The notes: a model not told the origin generated them from the sequence alone. Positions 26,672-35,525 are shown, counted from the first letter of the stretch. The stretch is DNA of 39,410 bases from Deltaproteobacteria bacterium (GCA_030622135.1 JAUXGL010000015.1:1-39410), one strand, 5' to 3'. Numbers and translations are program-made.

Positions 26672-28369
26672 TCAAAATCTTGTTTTGGAGCTCCGCACAG
26701 CGTTCAACAGGGCGCGGGCATGACCGCGGGCATGACCGCGGGCCTTCTCGGTTACCCGGGCACTCCCGGCCATGCGCGCCAACTCTTCGATCCGTTCGTT
26801 TTCGTCCAACCGGGAGATCTCGCAGACCGTCCTTCCGCCCGACACGTGCTTCTGCACCAAATAGTGGCTATTGGCCCACGCGGCGATCTGGGGCAAGTGG
26901 GTGATGCACACCACCTGGTGGTCGGAAGAAACGGCGGAAAGCTTCGAGCCGATCACCTCGGCCACGGCCCCCCCCACGCCGGAGTCCACCTCGTCGAAAA
27001 CGTAGGTGGGCACCCGATCGACCCCCGACAAGACCGCCTTGAGCGCCAGCAACACGCGGGACAGCTCTCCGCCCGAGGCCACCCGGGCCAACGGCTTGAC
27101 CTCCTCGCCCGGGTTGGCGGACAGGAGCAGGCGAACCCGATCCAGCCCCCACTCCTCCAGGTCTTGCGCTTCTCCGGCAACCACCTGCACCTCCACCCGA
27201 GCCGCCTCCATGGCCAGCGATCCGAGCTCCCCCTCCAACTTTTGTTGAAGCGTCTTGGCCGCCTGCTTCCGTTTTACAGACAGCCTCCGCGCCAGCTTCA
27301 TTGCATAGTCGAGCGCCTGTCGGCGCCGCTGCTCCAGTTCATCCAGGCGCGACGAAAGGTCGCCTAACGCAGCCAGCTCCGCCTGCATGCGCGATCGTTT
27401 CTCCAGCACCGCCGGAAGGTCCGGCCCGTGGGAGCGCATCAGGCCCTTCAATGCGCTCAACCGATCCTCCACCTCCTCCAACCGGGCGGGATCGCTGTCG
27501 AGACCCTCCAAAGACGTCTCCAGATCCCGGGAGAGATCCTCGATCAGGCGCGAGGCCTCCTCCAGGCGGTCGCGCAGAGCCGAAAGATCGGAGTCGAACT
27601 TCAGCAGGCCGGAAAGCTGCGTGGCGGCCTGCCCCAGAAGCTCCACCGCCGAACCCTCCCGCTGGTAGACCAGGCCCACGCTGACACGCAACCCGCCGGA
27701 GAGTTTCTCCGCGTTCCTCAACCGTAGCCGTTCCTTATAAAGCTCCTGGTCTTCCCCCGGCCGGGGATCGATCTCCGAGATCCGCTTGAGGACGAAGGTC
27801 AGGTACTCCTCCCGCTCGGCGCACTCACGGTCCTTCTCCTGCAACTCCCGCTGCTCCTTCGCAAGCGCACGGAGTTTCGACACCGCCAGCTTGACCTCCC
27901 CGCGAAGCTCCGCGAGCTTTCCAAAATCGTCCAGGATCTCCCGGTGGGTCTCCTCGTCGGTCAGCTCCACGTGCTCGTGCTGCCCGGAAATATCCACCAG
28001 CCCCGCGGTCAACTCGCCCAGCGTCCCCACTCCCGCCGGGTGGTCGTTTATGAAAACCCGGCTGCGCCCGGTTCTGGAGACGATCCGGCGGATGGTGACC
28101 TCCTCCCCTTCAAGCAGGCCCTTTCGGTCGAGCGCCAAAATCGCTCGCGATCCCGGCTGAAGGTTGAACACCCCCTCCACCTCGGCGGCGTCGGCATCGG
28201 TGCGGATCAGATCGTTGGAGGCCCGCCCACCCAGGAGCAGATGCAAGGCCTGGATCAGGATGGACTTCCCCGCCCCGGTCTCTCCGGTAAGCACACAAAA
28301 GCCGCGATCGAACTCAACCTTCAATTCGTCGATGATGGCAAAGTCGCGGATCGACAGATAAACAAGCAT
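26672..28369 (-). CDS. recN: DNA repair protein RecN
   Basis: A 565-residue SMC-like ATPase that acts at double-strand breaks. Visible features are the N-terminal YLSIRDFAIIDELKVEF; Walker A TGETGAGKSIL (GETGAGKS at 29-36); LVDISGQHEH; a coiled-coil middle (about 160-370); the ABC signature ASGGELSRVLLALKAVL; Walker B TYVFDEVDSGVGG; and the CITHLPQIAAWA His switch. The tail contains a 12-base tandem duplication giving GHARGHAR where relatives have one copy (26718-26745 region). It overlaps no gene, and the nadK stop lies seven bases upstream of its start, so the two are probably one operon. No LexA-type box is evident. Confidence 0.97.
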   Translation of the reverse strand: MLVYLSIRDFAIIDELKVEFDRGFCVLTGETGAGKSILIQALHLLLGGRASNDLIRTDADAAEVEGVFNLQPGSRAILALDRKGLLEGEEVTIRRIVSRTGRSRVFINDHPAGVGTLGELTAGLVDISGQHEHVELTDEETHREILDDFGKLAELRGEVKLAVSKLRALAKEQRELQEKDRECAEREEYLTFVLKRISEIDPRPGEDQELYKERLRLRNAEKLSGGLRVSVGLVYQREGSAVELLGQAATQLSGLLKFDSDLSALRDRLEEASRLIEDLSRDLETSLEGLDSDPARLEEVEDRLSALKGLMRSHGPDLPAVLEKRSRMQAELAALGDLSSRLDELEQRRRQALDYAMKLARRLSVKRKQAAKTLQQKLEGELGSLAMEAARVEVQVVAGEAQDLEEWGLDRVRLLLSANPGEEVKPLARVASGGELSRVLLALKAVLSGVDRVPTYVFDEVDSGVGGAVAEVIGSKLSAVSSDHQVVCITHLPQIAAWANSHYLVQKHVSGGRTVCEISRLDENERIEELARMAGSARVTEKARGHARGHARALLNAVRSSKTRF

Positions 28370-28376
28370 GGCCGCT

Positions 28377-29222
28377 CTAGCGCTGTCCCCACTTCAGCTT
28401 GGCGCGCAGGATCTGGTAGTAGTCCCGCGGCGGTTTAACCAGGAGGACCCGGCCTTCCGCCCGTTCGATCTCCAACCGATCGCCCGGCTCGATCTTCTCG
28501 GCCTGCTGACCGTCGAAGGTCACCAGGACCGAATCGGTAATTTTTTCAACCTGCAGACTAATCTTGGACTCGTCCTGGATGACCAGAGGGCGCATGGTCA
28601 GAGTATGGGGACAGATGGGCGCCACCACCAACGCCCGGGTCCCGGGCAGCAGGATGGGCCCGCCGGCCGACAGCGAGTAGGCGGTGGACCCCGTCGGGGT
28701 GGAGACAATCAGACCGTCGGCCCGATAGGTGGTCACGTAGGCCCCGTCAATCTCCGCCCGGATCTCGATGATCCGGGAAATCCCGCTGACGTTGACCACC
28801 ACGTCGTTGAACACCTTGGCGGTCTTTATGACGCTCCCGTTGCGCACCAGGTCGATCTTCAGCCGCACCCGGCTCTCGGTCTCGTACTGCCCCATCAGAA
28901 CCTTCTTGAACTGCTCCTCGGCCTCGGCCTCGGTGAAGTTGGTCAAATACCCCAAAAACCCGAGATTCACCCCGAACACCGGTACTTGCCTGGTGTCTAA
29001 AAGCCTCACCACCCGGATCATGGTCCCGTCCCCCCCCAGCACCACCGCCAGGTCGGACTTTTTGGCCACCGCCCGCGCCGTCAACCGCTCCCCCGCATCG
29101 ACTGGGCAGTTTGCAGCCCCCAACACCTCCCACCCCGCCTGGGCCGCCAACCGAGCCAACCGCCGCGCCACCGCCTCCACGTCCGGATGCGCCTGTTTAC
29201 TGAAGAATCCCACACAAGACAT
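28377..29222 (-). CDS. nadK: NAD kinase
   Basis: A 281-residue cytoplasmic enzyme that phosphorylates NAD to NADP. Visible motifs are LAVVLGGDGTMIRV (GGDGT at 63-67), PVFGVNLGFLGYL, FNDVVVNVSG (ND where many members have NE, a conservative change), RADGLIVSTPTGSTAYSLSA with GGPI, and a PHTLTMRPLVI stretch. The protein ends normally. AGGAG lies ahead of the ATG. It is followed closely by recN, a pairing common in Gram-negative lineages. Length is typical. Confidence 0.97.
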   Translation of the reverse strand: MSCVGFFSKQAHPDVEAVARRLARLAAQAGWEVLGAANCPVDAGERLTARAVAKKSDLAVVLGGDGTMIRVVRLLDTRQVPVFGVNLGFLGYLTNFTEAEAEEQFKKVLMGQYETESRVRLKIDLVRNGSVIKTAKVFNDVVVNVSGISRIIEIRAEIDGAYVTTYRADGLIVSTPTGSTAYSLSAGGPILLPGTRALVVAPICPHTLTMRPLVIQDESKISLQVEKITDSVLVTFDGQQAEKIEPGDRLEIERAEGRVLLVKPPRDYYQILRAKLKWGQR

Positions 29223-29265
29223 ACCGAACTCCTACCACAAAGAAGCTCCCCCGATCCAGTGTCGG

Positions 29266-30624
29266 TTAGTCAAGATCGATGCGCAGAACCCCGTTTTCGG
29301 CGTACGAGCAAGCATCGAAGTGTTCGGCAAAAACGATGGCCCCGTGGGGCTCATCCAGGGATGGATAAAAGTACGACCAGGTCTCCACGCACGTCCCCAC
29401 CGAGCAGGAGGGATCGTCGGTGTACTGGCATGACTCCATCTGGTTTTCCACGGTGCAGGAGTAGCGTGGAACCGGCGCACCGTTAAGCGCCAGATTGGTC
29501 TTCTGCGGATTTGAAATAGTCTTCACCAGCAAAAACCGCCCCGGACACGACAAGAACTTGCCCAGTCGCTTCATGGTATCGGTGAAATCCGACTGGCAAA
29601 TGGTATCGATGAACCCGTTCTGCCCGATCCCGAACAACTGCGCCATCTGGATATACCGCGTCCCCGGCTCGGCAAAGCAGTAGTTACCCGTGCATCCGGA
29701 AGTGACACAGGCATCTTCGACCAGCCACCGGTTGTGGTCGCCGTCCCATTCGTACTCGATGGCGGTGGTGTCGAGATCGTTCGTATGCTTGACACCCGCG
29801 ATGGCCGCGAACTTGACCAGGCCGGGCTTGTCACCCTTCAAGCCATCGAGAAAGTCCCGGTACTCCTCCAACGGCGTGAGCCGATATGGGCGCTGCTCGG
29901 GATCTTGTGGATGCTTGGTCTCCCCCTCGGGTCCGACGCCCTTGGCCGCGTAGTAGCAGATATCCCCCATGGCCTGCGTATCCTCGCACACGTCGCCCAC
30001 TTCACCGCAATCCTCCTCGGTGGACACCACCACCACGGCCAGAGCGGCATCCTGGCGCATAAAATCCGAATTGAAGCCTCCGGTCAGATCGCCCAGCGCC
30101 TTGCGGGCGGCCGCCAGCCCCCTCTGGTAACCGCACCCGTTGTAACCGACCAGCAGCGTTCCTTTCCGCTCCACCCGGTCATACAGACAATAGCTGTTGA
30201 GGTTGCTCACCACCTTGCAGGTAGGGTCGTGCTCGAACGAGTAGACGGGGTTCTCGACGGTCCCGTTGTTCTTGCCGAGCCGATCCTGGAAGCGGCCGTC
30301 CTCGCCGGTCTCGTTCATGCAGGACGCGGTTATGGTTGCATCGCACGGAGGGCACGCCTGGGACTCCACACCCGTGGTGATCACGGCGATATGGTATTCC
30401 TCGGAAAAATACCGCTCCAGCAGCGCAAGAAAGCCCTGCATCGACTCCCCCAGTTGATGCTGCTCGGCGATCATGCCGCCGCCGTTGTCCACGACGAACA
30501 GGATGTCGATTTTCTGAGGAATGTGTATCTCGGCCAGCTTGTTCGAATCCGAGCCGCCACCGCAGCCGGTGATGAGAACCCAAGAGAACATGACGATGAA
30601 TAGCTTGTATTGCATGCCATCCAT
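29266..30624 (-). CDS. Lipoprotein with von Willebrand A-type domain and degenerate MIDAS
   Basis: About 452 residues from the ATG at 30624 (ATG 30615 is also possible). The signal peptide ends in the lipobox LITGC, so the protein is a lipoprotein. The body starts as a vWA domain (IDILFVVDNGGGM), where the metal-binding DxSxS is replaced by DNGGG, so Mg-dependent ligand binding is doubtful. Many cysteines follow (over a dozen, e.g. CPPCDATITASC, CGEVGDVCED, CVTSGCTGNYC), suggesting disulfides in an extracytoplasmic, oxidising place. Such large vWA lipoproteins are common in Myxococcota and relatives. It is divergent from rarA. Confidence 0.85.
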   Translation of the reverse strand: MDGMQYKLFIVMFSWVLITGCGGGSDSNKLAEIHIPQKIDILFVVDNGGGMIAEQHQLGESMQGFLALLERYFSEEYHIAVITTGVESQACPPCDATITASCMNETGEDGRFQDRLGKNNGTVENPVYSFEHDPTCKVVSNLNSYCLYDRVERKGTLLVGYNGCGYQRGLAAARKALGDLTGGFNSDFMRQDAALAVVVVSTEEDCGEVGDVCEDTQAMGDICYYAAKGVGPEGETKHPQDPEQRPYRLTPLEEYRDFLDGLKGDKPGLVKFAAIAGVKHTNDLDTTAIEYEWDGDHNRWLVEDACVTSGCTGNYCFAEPGTRYIQMAQLFGIGQNGFIDTICQSDFTDTMKRLGKFLSCPGRFLLVKTISNPQKTNLALNGAPVPRYSCTVENQMESCQYTDDPSCSVGTCVETWSYFYPSLDEPHGAIVFAEHFDACSYAENGVLRIDLD

Positions 30625-30639
30625 GTTCCCAGGAGGTCC

Positions 30640-30668
30640 TTGCGGCGTCAAGGGGTCTCAAGTAGCAT
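30640..30668 (+). promoter_or_regulatory. Candidate leaderless promoter of rarA
   Basis: TTGCGG (30640-30645), 17 bases, TAGCAT (30663-30668), then six bases to the ATG at 30675, placing +1 on the start codon. No Shine-Dalgarno sequence lies in range; the nearest purine run (AAGGGG) is about 17 bases away. Both hexamers are imperfect. Confidence 0.4.
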
Positions 30669-30674
30669 GGGCCC

Positions 30675-32033
30675 ATGGACAAGCCGGATCTATTTGCGAC
30701 CCAGGCGAAGAAGGAGCGGCGGCATGCACCCTTGGCGGATCGGATGCGGCCGCGGTCGCTTGGGGAGTTCGTGGGGCAGACCGAAATACTGGGGAAAGGA
30801 CGGTTGTTGGTGGAGTTGATCGAGGCGGATAACCTCGCTTCGATGATCCTTTGGGGGCCACCGGGGTGCGGGAAGACTGCCCTGGCCGCAGTGATTGCCA
30901 ATACCACCGGGTCGGTGTTCGAGCCTTTCTCGGCGGTGTTGGGGGGAGTGAAGGAGATCCGGGCGATCGTGAAGAACGCCGAGGTGCGGCGGGATGCCCA
31001 CAAACGGCGGACCATCCTGTTTATCGACGAGATCCACCGGATGAACAAGGCCCAACAGGACGCGCTGCTTCCCCACGTTGAGCGCGGGACCGTGACGCTG
31101 GTCGGGGCCACCACCGAGAACCCCTCCTTCGAGATCATCTCGGCCCTGCTCTCGCGCTGCAAGGTGTTCGTGCTCAAGGCACTTTCCGAGGAGCAGCTTG
31201 CGGTCATCGTAAGAAGCGGGCTCGAGGATGAAGAACGGGGACTGGGGAAGCTCGGGCTGAAACTCGAAGACGACGCGCTGGCCGACCTGGTCCGGGCCGC
31301 GGGGGGGGATGCGCGCAGGGCACTGAACACTCTGGAGGCTTCGGCCCATTACCTGCAGGCCACCGGCCGGCAGGCCACCGACGGAGGTAAGGAGATCACC
31401 CAGGAAGTGGTGCAGGAGGCGGTGCAGCACAAAACGCTGCTTTACGACCGGGCGGGCGAGGAGCACTACAACGTGGTTTCGGCGTTCATCAAGAGCCTGC
31501 GCGGATCCGATCCGGACGCGGCGGTGTACTGGATGACCCGGATGCTGGAGGCCGGCGAGGATCCCCGCTTCATACTCAGGCGCATGATCATCTTCGCCTC
31601 CGAGGACATCGGCAACGCCGATCCCCAGGCGCTGGTGGTAGCCACGGCGGCGCTTGCCGCCCACGAGATGGTGGGACTGCCCGAGTCGGCGCTCAACCTC
31701 TCCCAGGCGATCTGCTACCTGGCCTGCGCGCCCAAGAGCAACAGCGCCCTCCGCGCCTACGCCCGGGCACGCAAGGACGTCCGCGAGTTGGGAGCGCTGG
31801 GCGTCCCCCTGCACCTGCGCAACGCCCCCACCGGGCTAATGCGCGACATCGGCTACGGGAAAAACTACAAGTACCCGCACGACTTCGAGGGGCACTACGT
31901 GATGGTGGAGTACCTGCCCGAGAAGATCAAGGGGAGGATCTACTACACGCCGGCGGAGAGCGGGCGGGAGAAAGAAATCAAGGAGCGGTTGGAGAAATGG
32001 CGGGAGGAGAGAAAAGAGAAAGAAGAAGAATAG
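30675..32033 (+). CDS. rarA: Replication-associated recombination protein A (MgsA/RarA AAA ATPase)
   Basis: A 452-residue clamp-loader-related ATPase that acts at stalled replication forks. Visible features are PLADRMRPRSLGEFVGQ near the N-terminus, LWGPPGCGKTAL (Walker A 61-68), SAVLGGVKEIRAIV, ILFIDEIHRMNKAQQDALLP (DEIH 118-121), LVGATTENPSFEI (sensor 1), SRCKVFVLKAL and GGDARRALNTLE (sensor 2). The MgsA C-terminal domain has AVYWMTRMLEAGEDP, RRMIIFASEDIGNADP and CYLACAPKSNS, ending in GYGKNYKYPHDFEGHY. A charged coiled tail (KEIKERLEKWREERKEKEEE) extends past the core. Its end overlaps the next gene by 37 bases. Confidence 0.97.
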   Translation: MDKPDLFATQAKKERRHAPLADRMRPRSLGEFVGQTEILGKGRLLVELIEADNLASMILWGPPGCGKTALAAVIANTTGSVFEPFSAVLGGVKEIRAIVKNAEVRRDAHKRRTILFIDEIHRMNKAQQDALLPHVERGTVTLVGATTENPSFEIISALLSRCKVFVLKALSEEQLAVIVRSGLEDEERGLGKLGLKLEDDALADLVRAAGGDARRALNTLEASAHYLQATGRQATDGGKEITQEVVQEAVQHKTLLYDRAGEEHYNVVSAFIKSLRGSDPDAAVYWMTRMLEAGEDPRFILRRMIIFASEDIGNADPQALVVATAALAAHEMVGLPESALNLSQAICYLACAPKSNSALRAYARARKDVRELGALGVPLHLRNAPTGLMRDIGYGKNYKYPHDFEGHYVMVEYLPEKIKGRIYYTPAESGREKEIKERLEKWREERKEKEEE

Positions 32034-32422
32034 GCGTCGCGGTGGCTCTGGTGCTGGTTGTTTGCGGCACGGCGGCGGCGGAGGAACCCTGGTCGGGAGA
32101 TCCCCAGCATCCGGTGTTTGAAACAGCATCGATCGAGCAACCTCAACGGGTTCTCACGGCCAATTCTTTCTACTTCGCATTCCGGGTTTGGGCGGATTTG
32201 CTGACCAAGATCGACGGGCGGAGGTGCGCGCATAGGCCGTCTTGCTCGCGGTTTGCGCACATGGCGATTCGCGAGCACGGGATACCCGTTGGGGTCTGGA
32301 TGGCACTTAGCCGATTGATGCGGGGGGCACAGTCCAGCTCAATCCGGAGGTTGACACCGGTGGCGCTTCCTGGGGGAGCATACCTGGTCGACCGGATCGA
32401 AGATTACACGTTTTGGTGGTAG
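31997..32422 (+). CDS. Divergent YidD-like protein with N-terminal signal peptide
   Basis: A 141-residue protein. The N-terminus is a signal sequence: basic MAGGEKRERRR, hydrophobic GVAVALVLVVCG, then ATAAAEE as a cleavage site. Residues about 77-110 (RCAHRPSCSRFAHMA, then IREHGIPVGVWMALSRLMRG) follow the YidD pattern CxxxPTCSxYaxxAixxhGxxkGxxLaxxRlxRC. The usual DPVP end is lost. YidD proteins assist membrane-protein insertion and are cytoplasmic-face peptides without a signal; this version appears exported. The start overlaps rarA by 37 bases and a GGAG lies just ahead. The C-terminus ends in an aromatic EDYTFWW. Confidence 0.7.
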   Translation: MAGGEKRERRRIGVAVALVLVVCGTAAAEEPWSGDPQHPVFETASIEQPQRVLTANSFYFAFRVWADLLTKIDGRRCAHRPSCSRFAHMAIREHGIPVGVWMALSRLMRGAQSSSIRRLTPVALPGGAYLVDRIEDYTFWW

Positions 32423-32465
32423 TTCGGCCGCCCTCAAACACCGAGGACCAAACCGCGCCGTGGAC

Positions 32466-33425
32466 CTATTTGGTCATGTCTGGACGATAGAAATAAGTCG
32501 TGTATTGGTAGAGGCAAATTTGGTTGGAGCCGGCTTCGCGGGCTTTGTCCAAGGCCTCGTTGGCCTGGTTCATCAGGATATCGGCCGAGGAGACGTCCTT
32601 GTTGGGGAAGAAGCTTACGCCCATGCTCACGCACACGGGGACCCGGCTGTCCTGGATCAGGAAGCGATGCCGCTGGACTTTCTCCCAGATGCGGGTGGCC
32701 ACCGAGACGGAGCCGGTGAAGTGGGTGCGGGGCAGGAGAATGGCGAACTGCTCCACCGCGCTGCGCACCACCACATCGAACTCGCGGATTCCGGTGCAGA
32801 GAATCTCGGCAATGTCCTTGACCACCTCGTCGACAGCGTCTAGCCCGTACTTCTGCCGCAAGTCATCGTATTCGTCCAGCTTGACGGCTATGTATGAGAG
32901 AGGTTCGCTGTAGCGCTCGGCACGCTTGAACTCGTCCAGCAAGCGGTGTTTCAGGTAGCGGTCGTTGTATAAGCCGGTGAGGGGATCGGTCACCGAGGAG
33001 TCCTCCAACTCCCGCTTGGACGTGGAAATGCGATCCTGCAGCTGCTTGATCCGCAGTAGGGCCTCGATCCGGGCCATCAGTTCGCGGGGGTCCGCGGGCT
33101 TGCCCAGGTAATCGTCGGCCCCCAGCTTCAACCCCTCCACCCGACTCTCCATGTCGCTCTTGGCGGTAAGAATGATCACCGGCAGGAAGGAAGACTCGCG
33201 CCGGGACTTGAGGATGCGGCAGACCTCCAGACCGTCCATCCCCGGCATGACGACGTCCAGAAGAACCAGATCGGGCTTGCTGTCGCGCACCCGAGCCAAT
33301 GCGTCCGCGCCGCTATTGGCCAGAACAACCTCGTATCCCTCTTGCGTAAGCAACCCGGCGAAACGCTGGCGCACCCGATCTTCGTCGTCCACCACAAGGA
33401 TCAAAGGCTTCCGACCGTCGCCCAC
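32466..33425 (-). CDS. Response regulator with degenerate GGDEF domain (probable c-di-GMP receptor)
   Basis: A 319-residue protein. The receiver domain (1-125) has the acidic pair VVDDED, phospho-acceptor D57 in VLLDVVMPG, Thr in ILTAKS and K109 in GKP, so it looks phosphorylatable. A coiled linker (LQDRISTSKRELE) leads to a GGDEF domain starting DPLTGLYNDRYL. The active site reads SAVEQF (222-227) instead of GGDEF, so cyclase activity is not expected. The allosteric I-site REFD (RxxD, 214-217) is kept at its normal distance. This resembles PopA-like c-di-GMP effectors (family knowledge). GTG at 33425 has GGAGGAGG upstream. No histidine kinase is adjacent. Confidence 0.93.
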   Translation of the reverse strand: MGDGRKPLILVVDDEDRVRQRFAGLLTQEGYEVVLANSGADALARVRDSKPDLVLLDVVMPGMDGLEVCRILKSRRESSFLPVIILTAKSDMESRVEGLKLGADDYLGKPADPRELMARIEALLRIKQLQDRISTSKRELEDSSVTDPLTGLYNDRYLKHRLLDEFKRAERYSEPLSYIAVKLDEYDDLRQKYGLDAVDEVVKDIAEILCTGIREFDVVVRSAVEQFAILLPRTHFTGSVSVATRIWEKVQRHRFLIQDSRVPVCVSMGVSFFPNKDVSSADILMNQANEALDKAREAGSNQICLYQYTTYFYRPDMTK

Positions 33426-33456
33426 CAGGCCTCCTCCTGAAAACCCACCTTATTTC

Positions 33457-33485
33457 AGTATGTCACAACAGAAGATGGCGTTCAA
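33457..33485 (-). promoter_or_regulatory. Candidate promoter of the GGDEF response regulator
   Basis: TTGAAC (33485-33480), 17 bases, then CATACT (33462-33457) on the minus strand, giving a leader of about 25 bases that contains the GGAGGAGG ribosome-binding site. Confidence 0.45.
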
Positions 33486-33554
33486 GATTCCCGACGTTGA
33501 CGAGTGCTTAACAGATCTGGGGCTTCGCCCTGGGCTTTCAGATCCCGTCCCGTT

Positions 33555-33581
33555 GGGGCTTGCTAATCAAGACCCCCTTTT
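33555..33581 (+). terminator. Terminator-like hairpin upstream of mscS
   Basis: GGGGCTTG (33555-33562), a five-base loop and CAAG-A-CCCC (33568-33576, one bulged A), then CTTTT. It stands in the leader of the plus-strand mscS gene with no plus-strand gene directly upstream, so it could stop read-through or attenuate mscS. The T-run is short. Confidence 0.35.
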
Positions 33582-33664
33582 CGTTAAGCACCCAATCCGC
33601 CCAAACCCCTTGATTCCAAAACCGAAACGTGGCACCCTGTCCCACCGGAAAGGAGGGTGCTTCC

Positions 33665-34750
33665 ATGTGGGAACGGGTGGCCGAGACGCTTAATCAGACG
33701 TTTCTTGGAAATTCCTTGGGGCAATGGCTCGGCTTTCTGCTGGTCATCGTGGCCACCTTCATTGTCCGCACAGTCGTGCGCTACCTTATCGACCGGTGGC
33801 TGAAAAAACTGACCGAGCGCACCTCCACGGAGGTGGACGACCGCATTCTGCAGGCCTTCCGCCGGCCGGCCTTCTTTCTGGTCTACATCGTGGGCTTCTA
33901 CCTGGCCTTGGAGATCCTGACCCTACCGCTCGATCCGATCGATGTTCCCCGCTTCATCACCGCGCTGTTCACCAGCCTCTTGATCGTCGACACCGCCTGG
34001 TTCCTGTACTCGGCCACCGACATCCTGGCCCTGTACCTGAAGCGCTTCACCGCCGGGACCGAGTCCAAGCTCGACGATCAGCTGGTGCCCATCGTGAGCA
34101 AGGGCTGCCGGGTGGTCATCATCCTGCTGGCCCTGGTGATGATCATCCAGAACCTGGGCTACTCGGTCAGCTCGCTGCTGGCCGGCCTGGGGCTTGGCGG
34201 CCTGGCCTTCGCCCTGGCCGCCAAGGACTCGCTGGCCAACATATTCGGCTCGGTGACCATCTTCACCGACCGCCCCTTCCAGGTGGGCGACTGGATCAAG
34301 GTCCCCGGAGCGGAGGGAACCGTGGAGGACGTCGGCTTCCGCAGCACGCGGATCCGCACCTTCGCAAAGACCCTGGTCAGCATCCCCAACTCTAAGCTGG
34401 CCGGCGACACCATCGAGAACATGGACGCCCGGCCCGTCCGCCGGGTCAAGATGACGATCGGGATCACTTACGAGACCAAGGCCGATCAGATGGAAAAGGC
34501 GGTGGAGTCCATCCGCGAGATCCTGCGCAGCCACGCGGGCGTAGACCAGGGCTACTGGCTGGTATACTTCACCGACTTCGGGACTTCCAGCCTGGACATC
34601 TTCGTCTATTATTTCTCCAAGTCCAAAGTGTGGGCGGAGTACCTGGAGGTCCGCCAAGACGTGAACTTATTGATCATGAAGAAGATCGAGGAGCTGGGCC
34701 TGGAAATCGCCTTCCCCACCCAGACCGTATACTTAAAAAAAGAAGCTTGA
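33665..34750 (+). CDS. MscS-family small-conductance mechanosensitive channel
   Basis: A 361-residue inner-membrane protein. ATG at 33665 is chosen for AAAGGAGGG seven bases before it; an upstream in-frame start at 33629 would put the ribosome-binding site inside the gene. TM segments lie near residues 21-40, 73-93, 106-124, 149-170 and the pore helix. The pore-lining region and beta domain carry the MscS signature GLGLGGLAFALAAKD, then LANIFGSVTIFTDRPFQVGDW and GTVEDVGFRSTRIRT. The C-terminal alpha/beta domain follows. It releases solutes on hypo-osmotic shock. coaX follows after about 10 bases. Confidence 0.96.
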   Translation: MWERVAETLNQTFLGNSLGQWLGFLLVIVATFIVRTVVRYLIDRWLKKLTERTSTEVDDRILQAFRRPAFFLVYIVGFYLALEILTLPLDPIDVPRFITALFTSLLIVDTAWFLYSATDILALYLKRFTAGTESKLDDQLVPIVSKGCRVVIILLALVMIIQNLGYSVSSLLAGLGLGGLAFALAAKDSLANIFGSVTIFTDRPFQVGDWIKVPGAEGTVEDVGFRSTRIRTFAKTLVSIPNSKLAGDTIENMDARPVRRVKMTIGITYETKADQMEKAVESIREILRSHAGVDQGYWLVYFTDFGTSSLDIFVYYFSKSKVWAEYLEVRQDVNLLIMKKIEELGLEIAFPTQTVYLKKEA

Positions 34751-34760
34751 GGGAATAGCC

Positions 34761-35525
34761 ATGCTGCTGGCCATAGACATCGGCAACACCAACATCGTTC
34801 TGGGAACCTTCGCAGACGAGAAGCTGACCCACCACTGGCGGGTGGGCACCCAACCGGCACGCAGCGCGGACGAGTACGGAATCCTGTTCCAGCAACTGCT
34901 CGCAACGGCGGAGCTCGAGCTCGCCAATGTGGACGCGGCCATCATCTCCTGCGTGGTTCCACCCATCGAGTGGGTCATCGTCCACATGCTGGGGGACTAC
35001 TGTCACACCCAGCCCCTGGTGGTGGGGCCGGGGATCAAGACCGGAATGAAGATCAAGTACGACAACCCCAAGGAGGTCGGCGCCGACCGGATCGTCAACG
35101 CGGTGGCCGCCCTGGACCGAATCCCCGGCCCGCTGATCATCGTGGACTTCGGCACCGCCACCACCTTCGACGCCATCTCCGCCGACGGAGACTACCTGGG
35201 CGGCGCCATCGCCCCGGGCATCAACATCTCCATGGAGGCCCTGTTCCGGACCGCCTCCAAGCTCCCCCGGGTCCCCTTCGCGAGGCCGGAGGCCGTCATA
35301 GGCCGGACCACGGTTTCCAGCATCCAGTCCGGCCTTTTCCACGGATACGTGAGCCTGGTGGACGGCATCATAGACCGGATGGCCGGAGAGCTGGGCGGCA
35401 ACGTGAAGATCCTGGCCACCGGCGGACTGGGCAAGTTGATCGCCACCACCTCCCGGCACATCAAGGAAGTCGACAACATGCTGACCTTGAAGGGACTGCG
35501 AATTATCTACGAGAGGAACCTCTAG
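34761..35525 (+). CDS. coaX: Type III pantothenate kinase
   Basis: A 254-residue ASKHA-fold enzyme that phosphorylates pantothenate in the first committed step of CoA synthesis. Visible signatures are LLAIDIGNTNIVLGTF (phosphate 1), VVPPIEWVIVHM, NPKEVGADRIVNAVAAL, LIIVDFGTATTFDAI (catalytic Asp region), YLGGAIAPGINISMEAL, VSLVDGIIDRM and KILATGGLGKLIA. GAGGGA precedes the ATG. It lies 10 bases after mscS and is probably co-transcribed with it. Confidence 0.98.
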   Translation: MLLAIDIGNTNIVLGTFADEKLTHHWRVGTQPARSADEYGILFQQLLATAELELANVDAAIISCVVPPIEWVIVHMLGDYCHTQPLVVGPGIKTGMKIKYDNPKEVGADRIVNAVAALDRIPGPLIIVDFGTATTFDAISADGDYLGGAIAPGINISMEALFRTASKLPRVPFARPEAVIGRTTVSSIQSGLFHGYVSLVDGIIDRMAGELGGNVKILATGGLGKLIATTSRHIKEVDNMLTLKGLRIIYERNL

